Assembly (NCBI GenBank): GCA_023374045.1
Contig: CM041777.1
Coordinates: 480,787,594-480,851,593, forward strand
DNA: 64,000 nt
Source of the DNA: Limonium bicolor
Taxonomy: Eukaryota > Streptophyta > Magnoliopsida > Caryophyllales > Plumbaginaceae
Direction of reading: 5' to 3'
Shown here: positions 35,367 to 47,587 of the stretch, one piece after another
Position numbering within the stretch: the stretch's first letter is position 1
Layout: each line of letters begins with the position of its first letter
The notes under the pieces: generated by a model
Database searches by the model: none
What the model was told of the DNA's origin: nothing
What the model saw: the letters and a program-made list of their open reading frames with translations, nothing else
Position numbers and translations under genes: made by a program

Positions 35367-36114
35367 CTGAAAGAAATTCGCACTTTACTGATCAGAATAA
35401 ATTTACAGAGAGATACATCCATGAATTGTAGTTGTGGTAAATAGTAGTGATAAGCAAAACGAAGTAAAATAGCACAGATTTAAATCCTCTGTCGACTACA
35501 AATGAAATGATCATAGATCCGAACAAATCAGAACGATCTTAGTTTAAAACAATAGAGGATGATGGAATATTGAAATGATTTTGAAGTTTAAGACAGAACT
35601 TATTGACTGAAATCGACTGGGATCTATGGAAGAAGCGGCAAGGAGACCCTCTTGACGGAAAGTGAAAATGAGAGTGTTTAACTCCAGAAAAGAGAGACAC
35701 GGAGAGGGGAAGACAACTACTACTATATCGCAAGAACTAGCTTTTCAGCTGTTCAATACCTTTCAAAGTAAATCTGATAAATCCATAGGAAATGTGGGCA
35801 ATGAGTTTCAAAATTGATCAACGAAGCACAGAAGTACCCAGCCAAACCCAATCAAGTTGGAGGACCGTGTTGATTTGATAAAAAAAAAAGATGCAGATAT
35901 TTGCGATCAAGACAGTAGCATGTATAATCACGGATAATGTGAGGAGAGGGAGCGGGAGCACTTACTCACTGAGAATTAAAGACCATGAGAAGGAAAGTAG
36001 GCAGAAATGGGGCAGGCCAGAAAATGAGGCAGATTCAAAGGGCGAGCTTCATGAGACAGGCACAGCTGGCGAACTTCGTCTTCTTCTTCTACTAAGATTT
36101 CAAATTTACCTTAC
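35367..36114 (-). promoter_or_regulatory. Probable 5' leader intron of the QUA2-like gene
   Basis: Eleven bases upstream of the start codon is a strong acceptor (TTTCTTTCAG, then GTGTCTAAAAT and ATG). A consensus donor ATCAG|GTAAGG lies at 36114. The stretch between, about 750 bp, has no coding similarity. Leader introns of this size are common in plant genes. RNA reads would settle it. Confidence 0.55.
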
Positions 36115-36430
36115 CTGATACCTCCCCGCGTAATCTGATTCCTTGTTAAGGAAAAGAGGGAAGAGGCAGCAGAAAGTGGGTGGTGTGTTTGTGGGAGCGA
36201 TCCAATTAATCCATAGTTCCCGAATAAAGGTAGTAACTCGTAAATAGTAATCCCCGTTCTTGGGGAAGCTTACTCTCTCTCACCAGTTGGTCTTGCTTCT
36301 TAACTTTGCATCAAATGTCAAATAGTATTGATCTAATCGAAAACCACTCTCTCTTACTCTCACTCTTTGACTCTTGCACTCTCTCTCCACTCCACAGTCT
36401 CAGCGGGCGTGGTAGCGAGTGTGGTGAGAT
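36115..36430 (-). promoter_or_regulatory. Probable 5' UTR exon and core promoter of the QUA2-like gene
   Basis: On + there are CTCTCTC-rich tracts (about 36270-36390), which read as GA-rich on the gene strand and are typical of plant leaders. No convincing TATA box was found, so the start site is not set. Confidence 0.35.
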
Positions 36431-36568
36431 TAGTGGCAGCAATAAATAATAAATATGGCGTCGGCTCCGGGAACTGACTACAATAAACAAAAACTAAAAA
36501 ATCGAGTTTTCTACTCAAATCTCGGAATATAGTAGTAGGATCTCTCACCAGGCATAAGAATTTTAATA

Positions 36569-36572
<4 letters not shown>

Positions 36573-36606
<34 letters not shown>
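36573..36606. repeat. (AG)17 microsatellite
   Basis: An uninterrupted AG run upstream of the QUA2-like gene. GAGA tracts of this kind often lie in plant promoters. Confidence 0.95.
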
Positions 36607-36609
<3 letters not shown>

Positions 36610-38150
36610 GTGCTGGAAATGGAAGATCTCCGGAAACTAAAAGTTGAGCTCCTGGCTTGAATTGAGGCTTATGTTGCCTTCTGCTACTCCAAGCGGCCCT
36701 AACTGTATCGAAAGAGAAGAAGGAAGAAGAAAGCCAAACATAATCTTGCACAAAAGAGTAAAGAGCGAGCGGGATATTTTCAATAGGAGAGGAATAATCG
36801 GGATTGGCTCCGTTAATTTTGCACTTTCGACCTCTCTTTCTTTAAGATTCCCCCCTTTTTCTTCTACGGTCGTCGGACTGATTTCGAATGTCTCACTGTT
36901 AATCTGAGAAACCTTTCCTAGCTAGAAAGGAAGAGAAAAAGAAAGGTGGAGAGAATTTAATGCGAGTGGAGGTAGAACTAGAGATGATGGTGGGTGGTTG
37001 CGAGTAGTGAGTGAGTTGAGGACGGCTATACTAATCTCATCATTATCGTTATCGTCATCTAGATCTGCGAATGATACAATCTTATAGTATAAGCACTGAA
37101 ACAGAATGGGTTAATCGGATCAGCGTCACTTGGCTAGGACGTACGTATTCGCAGCTCTCTGTTACCTTTCTCGCTTGCTCATTCTCCCATCATCACACAT
37201 TTATACCATCAGTTCTGCACCGTCAGTCCGTAGTAGAGCGCAATCCCAGAAACATTTCTTTCAACATAGTAGGAAAAAAGCATAAACCCAGACACCGAAA
37301 TATTAAAACTTCATTTAATGCGGAATTAAAAAAAAACAAAATACGGTACGGTGAGCCATTCTACATGTGAACCCTCCGACAAAATCTGGGCCGTGAATTT
37401 TAGATTAGAGTTGAGATCTTTCACAATGAACTTACAACTCCGACAAAATTCCAAATTGCAAAAGGACGGACTCTCTGTAGAACCTGTCTCTCCCCCCATG
37501 AGTTATTTCGAAATTCTCGTTTGAGCGTGAATGATTAATGTTCCAAAAAGATCAATCATGAAAATTAAAATACTGTTTTTTCGCATCATTGATGTTTATT
37601 ATAATTAGTAGAATATAATCATTTACGAGAAAAAGGAGCACAAAAAGGTTATACTGCTGCGTTACTACGAATCTGCCGGTGCTGGGAAATGGATTGGTGA
37701 TGGTGGGGACAGTGTACAGATAGTTTGATCGTCACCTCGGCACTTGTCAGAATGTATTCATTTGAAAGTTTTTCCGGATTGGATGATTTATCTCTTTATG
37801 GCTGTTGCTTAGACTTTTGTTCCATTTGTAGTTTTAGTTGTCAAAATAAAATAGACTTTCAAAAATAGTTGTTTTTTTTAAACAAAAGAAATTAATGACA
37901 AAAACCGTCAAAAACTAATGTTGCACCCATTACGTTTTCTACTTTCGGAAAAAAAAAAGTACTAGTACTACTATTATGTTTCGGAAGATTTACCACTCAC
38001 AATACTTGTTTATGAAGAGTAGTTTTTCTTTTCTTTGTTAATAAAAAAAACATCAACCATATAGTATTAGTTTAAAAAGTATACATAACTAGGCATCATG
38101 ATGGTCCAAATCAAGTACAACTAAGAGCATAAGTAAAATTCAGATAGAAT
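36607..38150. other. Upstream region of QUA2-like gene, no gene seen
   Basis: No ORF here resembles a protein. The stretch holds a few purine runs and AT-rich DNA. Confidence 0.5.
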
Positions 38151-38152
38151 AC

Positions 38153-38557
38153 TTAACAGATGAAGAGAGAATTCACCATACTAACAAACCAAGAAACAAT
38201 AAAAAATCCAACACACCCAATTGCTATGCATAACCAGATCCTCATGGAAGGTTGCATGTGCATTAGCATGCGAGATATATCAAGCTTTCCTTCATGCTTC
38301 CATAGATTACCAACACCAACTGACATAATAGTCCCTCCAACTGTTATTGTATTCGAATTCGATGCTAAGACCACCAAAACAAAGAGGAGTACACATTGAT
38401 TATAACCTAAAGAGATCCACATGATAAAATATATCAAACCTACTAAGTATGGGACACATGGTGGAAGAATCGTAAAGATCCAATATAAGATACTGGTTGT
38501 ATAGAATCTATGCTCATTCCAGTAACCAGTCAGCCCCAGATTCATTTTTCTTGCCAA
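38153..38557 (-). CDS. Small hydrophobic ORF, possible membrane-protein fragment
   Basis: The 134 codons contain about three hydrophobic stretches that could span a membrane: near SILYWIFTILPPCVPYLVGL, CVLLFVLVVLA and WLCIAIGCVGFFIVSWF. I do not recognise the family. No further exon can be joined on either side, and the next feature is a hAT end at about 38807. It is either a remnant of a host gene or a chance ORF; hydrophobic frames arise readily in T-rich DNA. Confidence 0.3.
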   Translation of the reverse strand: MARKMNLGLTGYWNEHRFYTTSILYWIFTILPPCVPYLVGLIYFIMWISLGYNQCVLLFVLVVLASNSNTITVGGTIMSVGVGNLWKHEGKLDISRMLMHMQPSMRIWLCIAIGCVGFFIVSWFVSMVNSLFIC

Positions 38558-39157
38558 CCTCCTAGCAATCAGGGGTTGCCTTCACAATCTACGATCCATC
38601 TGCAGTAAGTGGTGGCTTCCTAATCTGGACTAAATCGACACAACAAGCCATCTACTCCCTCACCTCAAATGGATACTTCCTTGTAATTCATTCTACTATA
38701 TGCTTGTTTGTCTTATCCTTATCTAAGAGGACAACAACCAGATAAGCCACATGATTCCTGCAAACTAAACAACCATTGCACTACCATTCTCAACAGCCGC
38801 CACTAATGCAGGCCATTGAATCCAAATGGAACCGGATTGGCCGGTTCGAACCAGAACCGATTGGAACCAGAACTGCGGCCGTACGAAGCGAATACGAATA
38901 CATGTTGTGAGATTTGGGACCAAACCGGGCCCGGAACCGCCTAGAACCACCCTTGGATTCGGAACTGCAGGATCGGAACCGGTCAAACTAGTTGTTGGTC
39001 AATGGGCAAAACAACATCGTTTTGGTCAGGGCGCGCGTGCTCTTCTGACGGAAGAGCCATTGGGAACCGGAACCGGCCAGAAATCCCAAAAGCTCTTTTT
39101 TTTCTTTATCTCTAATGGCTCCAAACGGCTAAAAACGGCTAGTTTACCCCAAACCCC

Positions 39158-39165
39158 TATAAATA
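39158..39165 (+). promoter_or_regulatory. TATA box of the hAT transposase remnant
   Basis: TATAAATA is followed about 40 bp on by a CT-rich leader. The LTR element inserted directly into this leader at 39222. Confidence 0.5.
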
Positions 39166-39221
39166 CACCGTTTTATCATCATTCTCACCACACAAATCAC
39201 TATACTCTTCTTCTCTCTTAT

Positions 39222-42200
39222 TGAAATACCCCAAACCTTAATAAGTTGTTTAAATATTAAATAATAAATTATTAAGACTAAAAAGAGTCTTAGTAACATT
39301 AGTAAACAATTTAATAAACAGTAAATACAATTAATTGCCTAAAAAGCAATAAAGGGCGAAACATGCTCTAAGCTTGGAATAATCTTGGTTAAGACTTAAT
39401 AAACTTACCAAGACCATATATATATAATGAATATATTAAATTAATTACCAAAGAAAACCGAGCTTGAAAACAAGTTAAAACATAAAATGTGCTTAAGGAG
39501 CCTTAAAAGCACGTTTTTGAGTAACTGTCGTGTAAATGAGTTTTGAATGGCTAAATGTCCATTAATACTCTTTAATTAATATGTGTACTATTTAGTATCA
39601 CAAATAGAAGTTTAAAAAAAAATAAGAAATAAATATTTCACTTTTATGTGTTTTGTTATTATGAATAGTAGCTAAAATAAGCTAGTTTGTAACATATATT
39701 AACATATGTAATTTAATTGAGCAATAAAGACTACTTAACCCCTTATATTTAATGGGGGCCGGTTATGTATGTGGTGAAACGTCACCTTGCTAGCTGATTG
39801 AATAAATCAGTGAGCAAATAAGTGAGTAGTGAAAAGCACTATTTGCTTTATGTATTAATATCTTCAAAAGTAACAACAATCAGTGACTTCTTCTCATTCT
39901 CTTCATTCTCATTTGCTGTTGTTTTCGCACGTAGCTATCTTCTCCATTTCTCTCTTTCACGATAGTGCAGCACCAGCACAAATACACAACTTCAAATCCT
40001 TGTAACTTCTTACTCACTTGTCCAAATCAAAAACCGAGACCACCGATCTCTTAGTTTAATCAAGCTCTTCGATTTAGTCCCTTCAAATCTTCAAGAGCTC
40101 CACTTTGGTGCCAAGAGGAATCTCCATGGAAGGAGCTTGAGTTCACCTTCTTACGTATTATTCTTCTCCTTTGCTTCAAGGTATGAGAACTCGAAGAAAA
40201 ATGGTGTTTCCTCTCTGTTTTATGTTAAGCAAAAATAGCTTAAAATTCCTTTGGGAAATGAACGTACGTTGTGTATTCAAACTGCCTAAAGAGCCAAGGG
40301 TAAATGACTTAGAAAAATGTTCTCAGAGGACTAGTAAAGGACATACGTACTGCTGTTTGTATTTGCAGGTGAAAGGCAAATATATTGTGGGAAATTCAGT
40401 GTTTAAGATTATTGCATTTTAAGAGCCTAAGAGCTAAGCAATTTAAATTGTGCACTATGTTGTTATGTGGTGTATATTTGGTGAAGTTTTGAGCATAAGA
40501 GTGTGCTGGGAAGTTTATACAATTGATGGATGTAAATAACTTACGTAGCGGAACATGAATAAATTCCAGTACGTCGTTCTGTATGTTGGGTCCGGGACCT
40601 AAGTCATGGGTCATGTCCCGGACCAGTGTTGCAAAATAGGCCGTGAGTTGTGTATATATGTAGGTCCGGGACTTGGGTCTCAAGCAAGGACCCGGACCAA
40701 AACACGTAACTTTTCCGAGAGAATTTTGCCTAGACTGGTCCGGGACTTAGGATCAGTATGAAGTCCCGGACCACCCCATTAAAAATACCGAGAGTACACT
40801 TAGTTTATGGTCCGGGCCTTAGGATGGGGACAAGGTCCCGGACCGGTATAAAACATGGTGTTAAGGTATGAAAATGATGTTTAATGATGGGGATTGATGG
40901 ATAATGGTGTTGTAAGGTTGTTAAGGACATGTTGGGTGTGTTATAAAGACAATCAGGTGGCTGAAAAGTTGTAGTAAAATGTGAAAGTGAAACAAGTTAA
41001 AAGTGTCAAGTTGTTTAACTAGTTAACGAGGGTAAGTTAAGAGCATTAGACTTTAAACAATCATGTTACCCCGATGTTAATAAAGGTTAATGTAATGTTA
41101 CCAGTTGTTCAAGAACTGTTCAAGGAACTTAGGACGACACGTTAGAGTGGACGTTGGTGACAGGTATGGTTTTCTTGCAACCTGTGTCCTACCGGATTAC
41201 ACCGGCTTGTATGCCAATGTGTTTTTATGTGTGTTTGCCACCTTGTAAGATAAAACATGTAATGAGTTTATAGTAATTCATATATGTGGCGCACCTAGTT
41301 CCGATACCATTTAACCTCGAAAGTGTTAAACCTTAGCTAACTGAGTCTAGGATCACACGAGAGTTTGGTATTCGGATTAAACGACCCGAACCGTGGGGCG
41401 TTCTAACCACGGCTATGCGTGAGTTAAATGTGTGGTATGTGTATGAATGTAGGGATCTCCCTTGTATGTTTAACCCAAAAGTAATACTGTATGGTGTGTA
41501 GGTACGATAGACTCCGTAGTGGGGTTCTAACGAAAAGTTAAAAGTAAGTATGTACTAACATAGTGAGGAATCCGGTTTGGCCGGTCGCGCGTTGTTTGGG
41601 AGTGGGTATCCTTTTTAGCTTTACCCTTCTCTCTGTTATGGTTGTTTCCCTCACGGGTTATGATCTCCCATTAGCTTATCCCAAAGCTTAGCTATTCTGA
41701 CTTACGATCGGTTTAGGGGGAACATGTGTTTGTGTGGTGTGTTCGGGTCACCAAATCCGATCCATCTTTAGGTAAGTTACTCGTCCGACTATTAGGGCGG
41801 TAATGAGTGTTGTTATAACGAGCTTAACATGGGGGTGATATCTTTCCCTAGGCTCACCAGTGTATTAATTATGTTTGGGCGGTTCCTAAGAGATCCGTAC
41901 CCGTTATGTATGTGTTATTGTTATGTTGCTAAGTTGTTGTGATGTGATGTTATATGTGGCTTAGAAGCGGTTTATGAGGATCATGGATATGATTCCTAGT
42001 ATGTGAAAGAGACGTTTGTGGTAACCCGATAGTGGGTAAATGTCGTCTATTAAGGTAATAGCTCCGTTAGAGGAGAAGTACTATAGGGTTGAAGAACTCA
42101 AAGTGTGATTTGTTAAGTATAAATGGATTACCTTCATTGAGCCCATTGAGGCGAAATGTATTGTGTTGTGAGTTTATGGTTTATATGCTTGATTTAAATG

Positions 42201-42683
42201 TAATCAATCGCATGCTAAGACGACAAATAGTTGTGCGTGGCCCGGTAGCATGTGGGCTGCGGGATTACCATACCAGCAAAGGTGCTGAGCCCCTTGGGGG
42301 CCACCCTTTCTTTCCTTTTCTGTTTCAGGTACAAGGAGCTGGAGCCGTTCGAGAGTAGGACGGGGTAGTTATTGTGTATGGGTAGTTGATGTGATTACTT
42401 GAAATCTGTAGGTGTAGTAAGACCGAATTTGTTCTCGGCATTAGTTGTAAATACTCGGTACAGTTGGATGGTTTTGTATAATGAATGTTGGTAGTGATAG
42501 CGGAGTTGGTAATGTAGTTGCTCGGGGATCTAGTCCATCAGACCGATATAATTGTGAAAATGTTAGCCTTGTTAGCCACGTGGGTGGTTAACGGCGTGTA
42601 ACACCAATGAGTAAGTAAGGTGATGTGGTATGTTTTCCGCTGCAGTTGTTGTTAAGTATGTTGTTGTCAGTTGGGGTGTTACA
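39222..42683 (+). repeat. 5' LTR of the 11.8-kb element
   Basis: It starts TGAAATACCCCAAACC and ends GGGGTGTTACA. It holds the four-hairpin array (40589-40844) and, from about 42280, the 3' module shared with other LTR families in the window. A TC-rich stretch near 39890-40160 resembles a plant 5' leader and may mark the R region. Confidence 0.93.
40589..40844 (+). repeat. Four regularly spaced 36-bp hairpins (5' LTR)
   Basis: Hairpins at 40589-40624, 40663-40698, 40737-40772 and 40809-40844 are each exactly 36 bp. They have arms GGTCCGGG and CCCGGACC (8-10 bp) and starts 74, 74 and 72 bp apart. The loops differ between copies while the arms are kept. Confidence 0.9.
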
Positions 42684-42688
42684 AAAAG

Positions 42689-42700
42689 TGGTATCAGAGC
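42689..42700 (+). other. Primer-binding site (initiator tRNA-Met type)
   Basis: TGGTATCAGAGC, complementary to the 3' end of initiator tRNA-Met, lies 5 bp after the 5' LTR. It is the standard PBS of plant Ty3/gypsy and copia elements and marks where minus-strand DNA synthesis starts. Confidence 0.93.
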
Positions 42701-42775
42701 GAAGTGTCGCTCTGATGACTGAATTACCGAGCTAGGAAGTACCGAGTTAGGATTTCAGTACATGTGGGTTAAGGG

Positions 42776-43156
42776 ATGAGTGATAGCGTGAGAGATACGC
42801 TAGTTAGGAGAACCAGTGAATATTGGAAACCTACTATATACATCCCACCCTCCACAATCCCTGGTTACAACTTGGGAAAGAACGCCAGAGAGATGGAAGA
42901 CCTCTCTTACTCGGGAATACCCGATCTGGCTGTAATTAAATGTCCTTATGATTACGGAGAACCTGTCATACGGTGGATCCCGAAAGGTGTGAATTCCGGA
43001 GACGGTTCCCATTTTAACAATGACTGCCGCATGAGGCAGCTAAGTGAAGAATCTTGTGTAAAAGAGAGTAGAAATTCCAGCAACCTGGGTCGACATGCAG
43101 AGCAGTCGAGAACAACCAGCTTGCAAAACACCAAGTGTGCAACAGGCGAGAAGTGA
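42776..43156 (+). CDS. 126-codon ORF just after the PBS
   Basis: It sits where gag would begin. The composition is hydrophilic (many Arg, Asn, Ser), with no capsid or zinc-knuckle features. A conserved short gag or a chance frame are both possible; copies elsewhere in the genome with selection on codons would tell. Confidence 0.3.
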   Translation: MSDSVRDTLVRRTSEYWKPTIYIPPSTIPGYNLGKNAREMEDLSYSGIPDLAVIKCPYDYGEPVIRWIPKGVNSGDGSHFNNDCRMRQLSEESCVKESRNSSNLGRHAEQSRTTSLQNTKCATGEK

Positions 43157-46100
43157 GGTAATGAAAACCAAGACGAGTGTCTACGGGACTACAATGTTAA
43201 CTAGTACACCAACGGTATACCAACCCAATAAGGAACTACAACGTAGTACAGGGAGGATGTAATACTAAGAAAAGAGGGTCTCCCAGAATGGGAAACGCCC
43301 TAGTTAATGATTATTATATGTAAACAGTGAGAAGTACCCAGAAGATTTATGTTAAGGCGTAGGATAAGGTAAGGGCCAATAAGGCCATTGATGTCAGTAC
43401 GGGAGAAGCAATACCCAACCGATGTGTGTCGAATGACAGCCGTCAGTATGGCGCACTTGCTAGGGCAAGTGCTGCTATAACAAGAATGTACGGGGAGAAT
43501 TTTACAACTGCAAGTACTTAGTAAAGTACCATGAAGTTGAGTGAGATCAACATACTTGAGGAAGGGCTTAACAGTCTGACCTCTGTAATTGGAAGTATAC
43601 CAGTCCGCAAGAAGCTAGACTTGGTTAGAGCAAGGAAACGTTGTGAAATCACAAAATAAAAAAATTTCTTTCAAACTCGAATTCATTTTCAAAACCTTTT
43701 TCGAACCGAATTTTCTTTCAAACCCAGTTTATTTCCAACTTTCCTTAAAAACCAAACCAGAAGACCTACACCGGCCTCAGTGCCACATGAGGTAAGTAAT
43801 ACCCAGTGACCTTTAAATAACCGGGCAGAAACCGGTAAACCCAAGGGTAACAACCCGAGGGAATGGATTGACTTCATAATAAAACAATAGTGGATAAACC
43901 TTCCCATGATTAAGTTTGGGAAGCACGGAATGCATATTATCACAGGATAATATAAGGGAGTTGACAACAGAATACTTCGCCTAGGCGTGTGACGGACACT
44001 ACGAGTGTACCAACTGAATTGTGGGACGACCGCACTCCGTTAGGGGCTTGTGGGCCTGGCAGACCTTCTTACAGGTTAACCGGGTAGGTAGCAATGTATC
44101 AGCATGATACCCCACATATGTATACGAGTGGAGTCTGGAACACGGGAAGTAGTCGACTCCATACTACGGACCGAAGTAAAGAAATCAGAAAAAGTAAGAA
44201 ATTACCAGAAATGGTTGAAGTAAAGGAACCTAGTCAAGTTAAGAAGACTAAGGGGATTAGTGAGTTATTTTGAAGAGATGTTTAAGAATAAGGAGGTGTG
44301 AAGTGCACTGACTAGTGAGTAAAGACATCGTGCATGTCTTAAGAATCCTGAGGGATGAATGTAATAGCGGGAGAGTACCCGGCCTAAATATGGTGAGGCA
44401 GATGCCTATTATGGATATGTTAATGTGCAATGATCGGGATGAGACTCCCGAGATGATCACTAGAGATATTAATCTCACTAAAGAGAATATTTAACCCAGT
44501 CAAGAACGCAAGGAAAAGCAGTTAATTAAATGTACTCATAATGGAAAGCCAGATGTAATGGCATAACCTAATACCACCCAGGAGCTATCCTGAAAGGAGT
44601 GTGTGGATCAACAGTGGTTGAACGGAGTAACGTGACAGAAACGCAAGGGTTGAAACTAACACCCAGTTTAAATCTTAAGGCGTCGGGAGGAACGCTGACA
44701 TCCTTGAAGGGATATCCCATGAAAGGAATAACGACCGTGTCATGGAGCAATACAACCTGTAAACTGTGTAACATTTTTTTTGAAGAAGTAAATGAATGTG
44801 AACAGTCTAGAATGAGCAGAGCTCGAGGCAATAGGGCTCATAAGCCACAAGTAAAATGTCATAAGTGAATTTTATTGACTACGAAAGTCTATGTTATATA
44901 AGTAAATAAAGTGCATAACGAACCACAACTTTAAGAGTGGGGACACCCAAAGTATTGTGAAACCGCCAGAGCGGTAGTGGTATGGATTATGTCTAGAGAG
45001 TATGTTAAGGGTTGACCATATAGTTACTACCCAGGAATGATGTGAGTAAGAATAATACAAAAATTAGTGTTTGTGCCAGTTGTGGAGACTGAAGAGTAAC
45101 AAGTCTAATAGCAACCACCATAGGTGTGGGATGCTAAGTGTGTAATGAGCAACGCTTAAGGAGCATAAAGACTCGAAGAATAGAATATTCAGTAATCAGC
45201 CAAATAAGTGGCAAGGCACAGTGTAATGGCGGAAGCTAATATAATAGCACACGCAGTGTGAGTTAATGTTACACAATGAATAAGGGCACGGTGCGCAGCA
45301 AGCGACCGTTGCATGAGTATCGTTAAATAATAAAATGGCCAACAAGCACAGTTATGAGTTAGACAAAATGAACATGAAAGATAAGTGATGACATACAGAC
45401 TGAGCAACAAGCCAGTATTCGATACTATGTGATAAGGAATACAGTGGAAGTCCCTTACAATCGCATAAGAGATTTACTCTCAGAATTACGCCTCTGCACT
45501 CTGTAACGACTGAGCGTTTTGGTATTGCTTTTGTGCAGAAATGGTCGATTGGGATAGCTAAGAATTCAGGAGATGTTAATTGTGGTAGAAGTATAAAGAG
45601 GATTATAACACGATTAAGACCGAAGCATAGGAAATGCAAGGTCGTATCAAAGAGGATACTTGATTCACAATAATGACTATAGTTACACATATGTTAAACA
45701 ATGGTATGGAATATACCACAGGTGTTGGAAATAACCGACAGAGTACTACACATAGGTAGTATCTCAAATGTTGAAGGAAATTAAGTAAATTAATGTGGAA
45801 TACAGTAAATTATCATGGAAGTGAATAGGAAGTTTGTAACTCACCGGCTTCGCCTTGGTAAGAAATACCACGCGTCGGTGGAGAAACCGTTGTTACCTAG
45901 ATAAGGTGATAATCGGGGATGTATAATATAGTAAGAACAATGTATATGGCAAACTAAGCTCTAAATTATTCAAGCGTTAGATGTGTGTTGTGAATATGTG
46001 TAAATGGCTAATTATTAAAGCCTAGAAGTTTCACAGGCCAGAATTGAAACTGGTTAGGGATTAAACTGCCAATATGGCAAAGATCCTCAAACCAGAATAC

Positions 46101-46192
46101 ATTGTATAACAAACCGTGTGGAGACTAAACACTTCACGACGGTAGAATGTTTTAGCACAGTGACTAAGTGATCGATTACGTGGGCGTAATCC

Positions 46193-46209
46193 CTTTTAAG
46201 GGGGGTAGA
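46193..46209 (+). other. Second PPT-like tract inside the element
   Basis: The 17 bases CTTTTAAGGGGGGTAGA are identical to those at the real PPT (47570-47586). They also follow a similar G-T-rich context ending in C. It lies 1.4 kb upstream of the 3' LTR. Confidence 0.75.
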
Positions 46210-47159
46210 GCGCAAAACCACTTAGTGTATTTACCGTGCAAGTGTGCGTGAACCATGTTGTGCAGAGCACGAAACAATTTGTTTGGATGAGTGGTGTGGT
46301 GTGTGTGTACATAAACATACACATTCATTCATGGTTTAATTGTGGTAATTACGCACAGAGGATGCGAATACCATTGTGATGAATGTGTTTATTTTAGGTA
46401 ACAGTTGTGTGTGAGAGTACAAGTGTGGGAGTAAAGGAACTCCTGGGGAACAAAACCCCGACATATATGTTCATATGGTACTAATGTAAAACTGTGTGTG
46501 TATTTTGATAAAAATATGTATATATACAATATAGTGACCTATAAAAAGGTATGAAACCGACATAGAACCTAGTGAGAATAAGATTCCCTAGGAAACTGGA
46601 TTGGAGGATATGGATGATGATAGATAGACGGAGTTCTATCCCTTGGAGATGTAATGATTATGACTAGAGGAAAAAAAAATTAATTAAAAGATAGAAAATT
46701 GTAAATGAGTGTATTATTTGATGCTTGAAAATGAAGTGGGAGGTGGAACTTGATTTGCATGCGATCAAGGGAAGCCGAACACAAATTGGGGTGGAAGGAT
46801 AGTTCAACCTTAATGCTGATCACATCAGGGTTGGATGATTCATGAAGCTCCCTACAAGTGGTCACAAATAACCACGCAAAAAAAAAAGAGAATAAAGAGC
46901 ATAAGTTGAACTTGGAGTTGTATGTGTTTTCAAAATGGTATTGAACCGGTACTTATAAAACGTCGATAGATACCTTGTATAGCTAAGTTCTCTTACTTAA
47001 CCTAATAAGGAAATTTTAAATTTAAGTGATTGTTTTGACCTCCCAAAGGAACGGGGACAATATGTGTCCATCGCGACCGGGTTCTGCGGGAGCACAGTGT
47101 ATGTAAAAAGGAAATTTTGAGTTGCTATACATGCTAAGTCATGTTGTGTGGAATGTGTA

Positions 47160-47475
47160 AAAGAAAATTTAATGATTATTTGGACCTCGAGTCCTAATGT
47201 GGTTAAGTCCAGAAGTGTTATGTTATTAAGACCTACGAGTCTAAGTGTTGTTGTATTACCTGGACCTATGTGTCTAAAGGCTGCTATGTTATCAAGACCA
47301 ATGGGTCTAAATGTTGTTATGTTGCCCAGGCGTGAGAGCCTAAGGGTTGTTATGTATGTGAAAATGTTGTTAAGGTACCCGGACCATTAAGTCCGAGGTT
47401 ACTATGTAAGTATGTTATGTAGTGTATGGATGTGGATATGTTACTCGGACCGTCAAGTCCGGGACTGTGATGTAA
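47160..47475 (+). repeat. Diverged tandem repeats of about 33-70 bp near the 3' end
   Basis: Units of the form GGACC-N-GTCTAA-TGTTGTTATGTTA recur from about 47178 to 47345. Two further units with CCGGACC-AAGTCCG follow near 47378 and 47448. The GGACC/GTCC arms echo the LTR hairpins. Confidence 0.7.
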
Positions 47476-47574
47476 AGTATGTTTGGTTATGGGAGTGTTT
47501 TATTATACAAGTAATTCCCGTATTCTAACCCAATGATATGTGGGAAGTGTGAACTTCGGGGACGAAGTTCTTTT

Positions 47575-47587
47575 AAGGGGGGTAGAT
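47575..47587 (+). other. Polypurine tract
   Basis: AAGGGGGGTAGA directly precedes the 3' LTR (start 47588). It is the expected primer for plus-strand DNA synthesis. Confidence 0.88.

Larger units (their letters stand above)
42684..47587 (+). other. Internal region of the 11.8-kb element, apparently non-coding
   Basis: After the PBS comes a 126-codon ORF (42776-43156), hydrophilic and unlike any gag I know. Beyond it are only short frames. No RT (YxDD), integrase or CCHC knuckle motif was seen on either strand. A run of diverged tandem repeats lies at 47160-47475. The 3' end (CTTCGGGGACGAAGTTCTTTTAAGGGGGG) keeps the wording commonly seen at the end of chromovirus pol genes and their PPT, which suggests descent from such an element. 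Confidence 0.75.

Noticed and set aside
40171..42358. ORFs of 83-95 codons repeated at 48491-50711
   Set aside because: They are simply the same LTR seen twice. A one-base change in an A run alters one of them, which argues against coding constraint.
42684..47587. Autonomous Ty3/gypsy element
   Set aside because: The longest frame is 126 codons and no RT, RNase H, integrase or zinc-knuckle motif could be seen in any frame.
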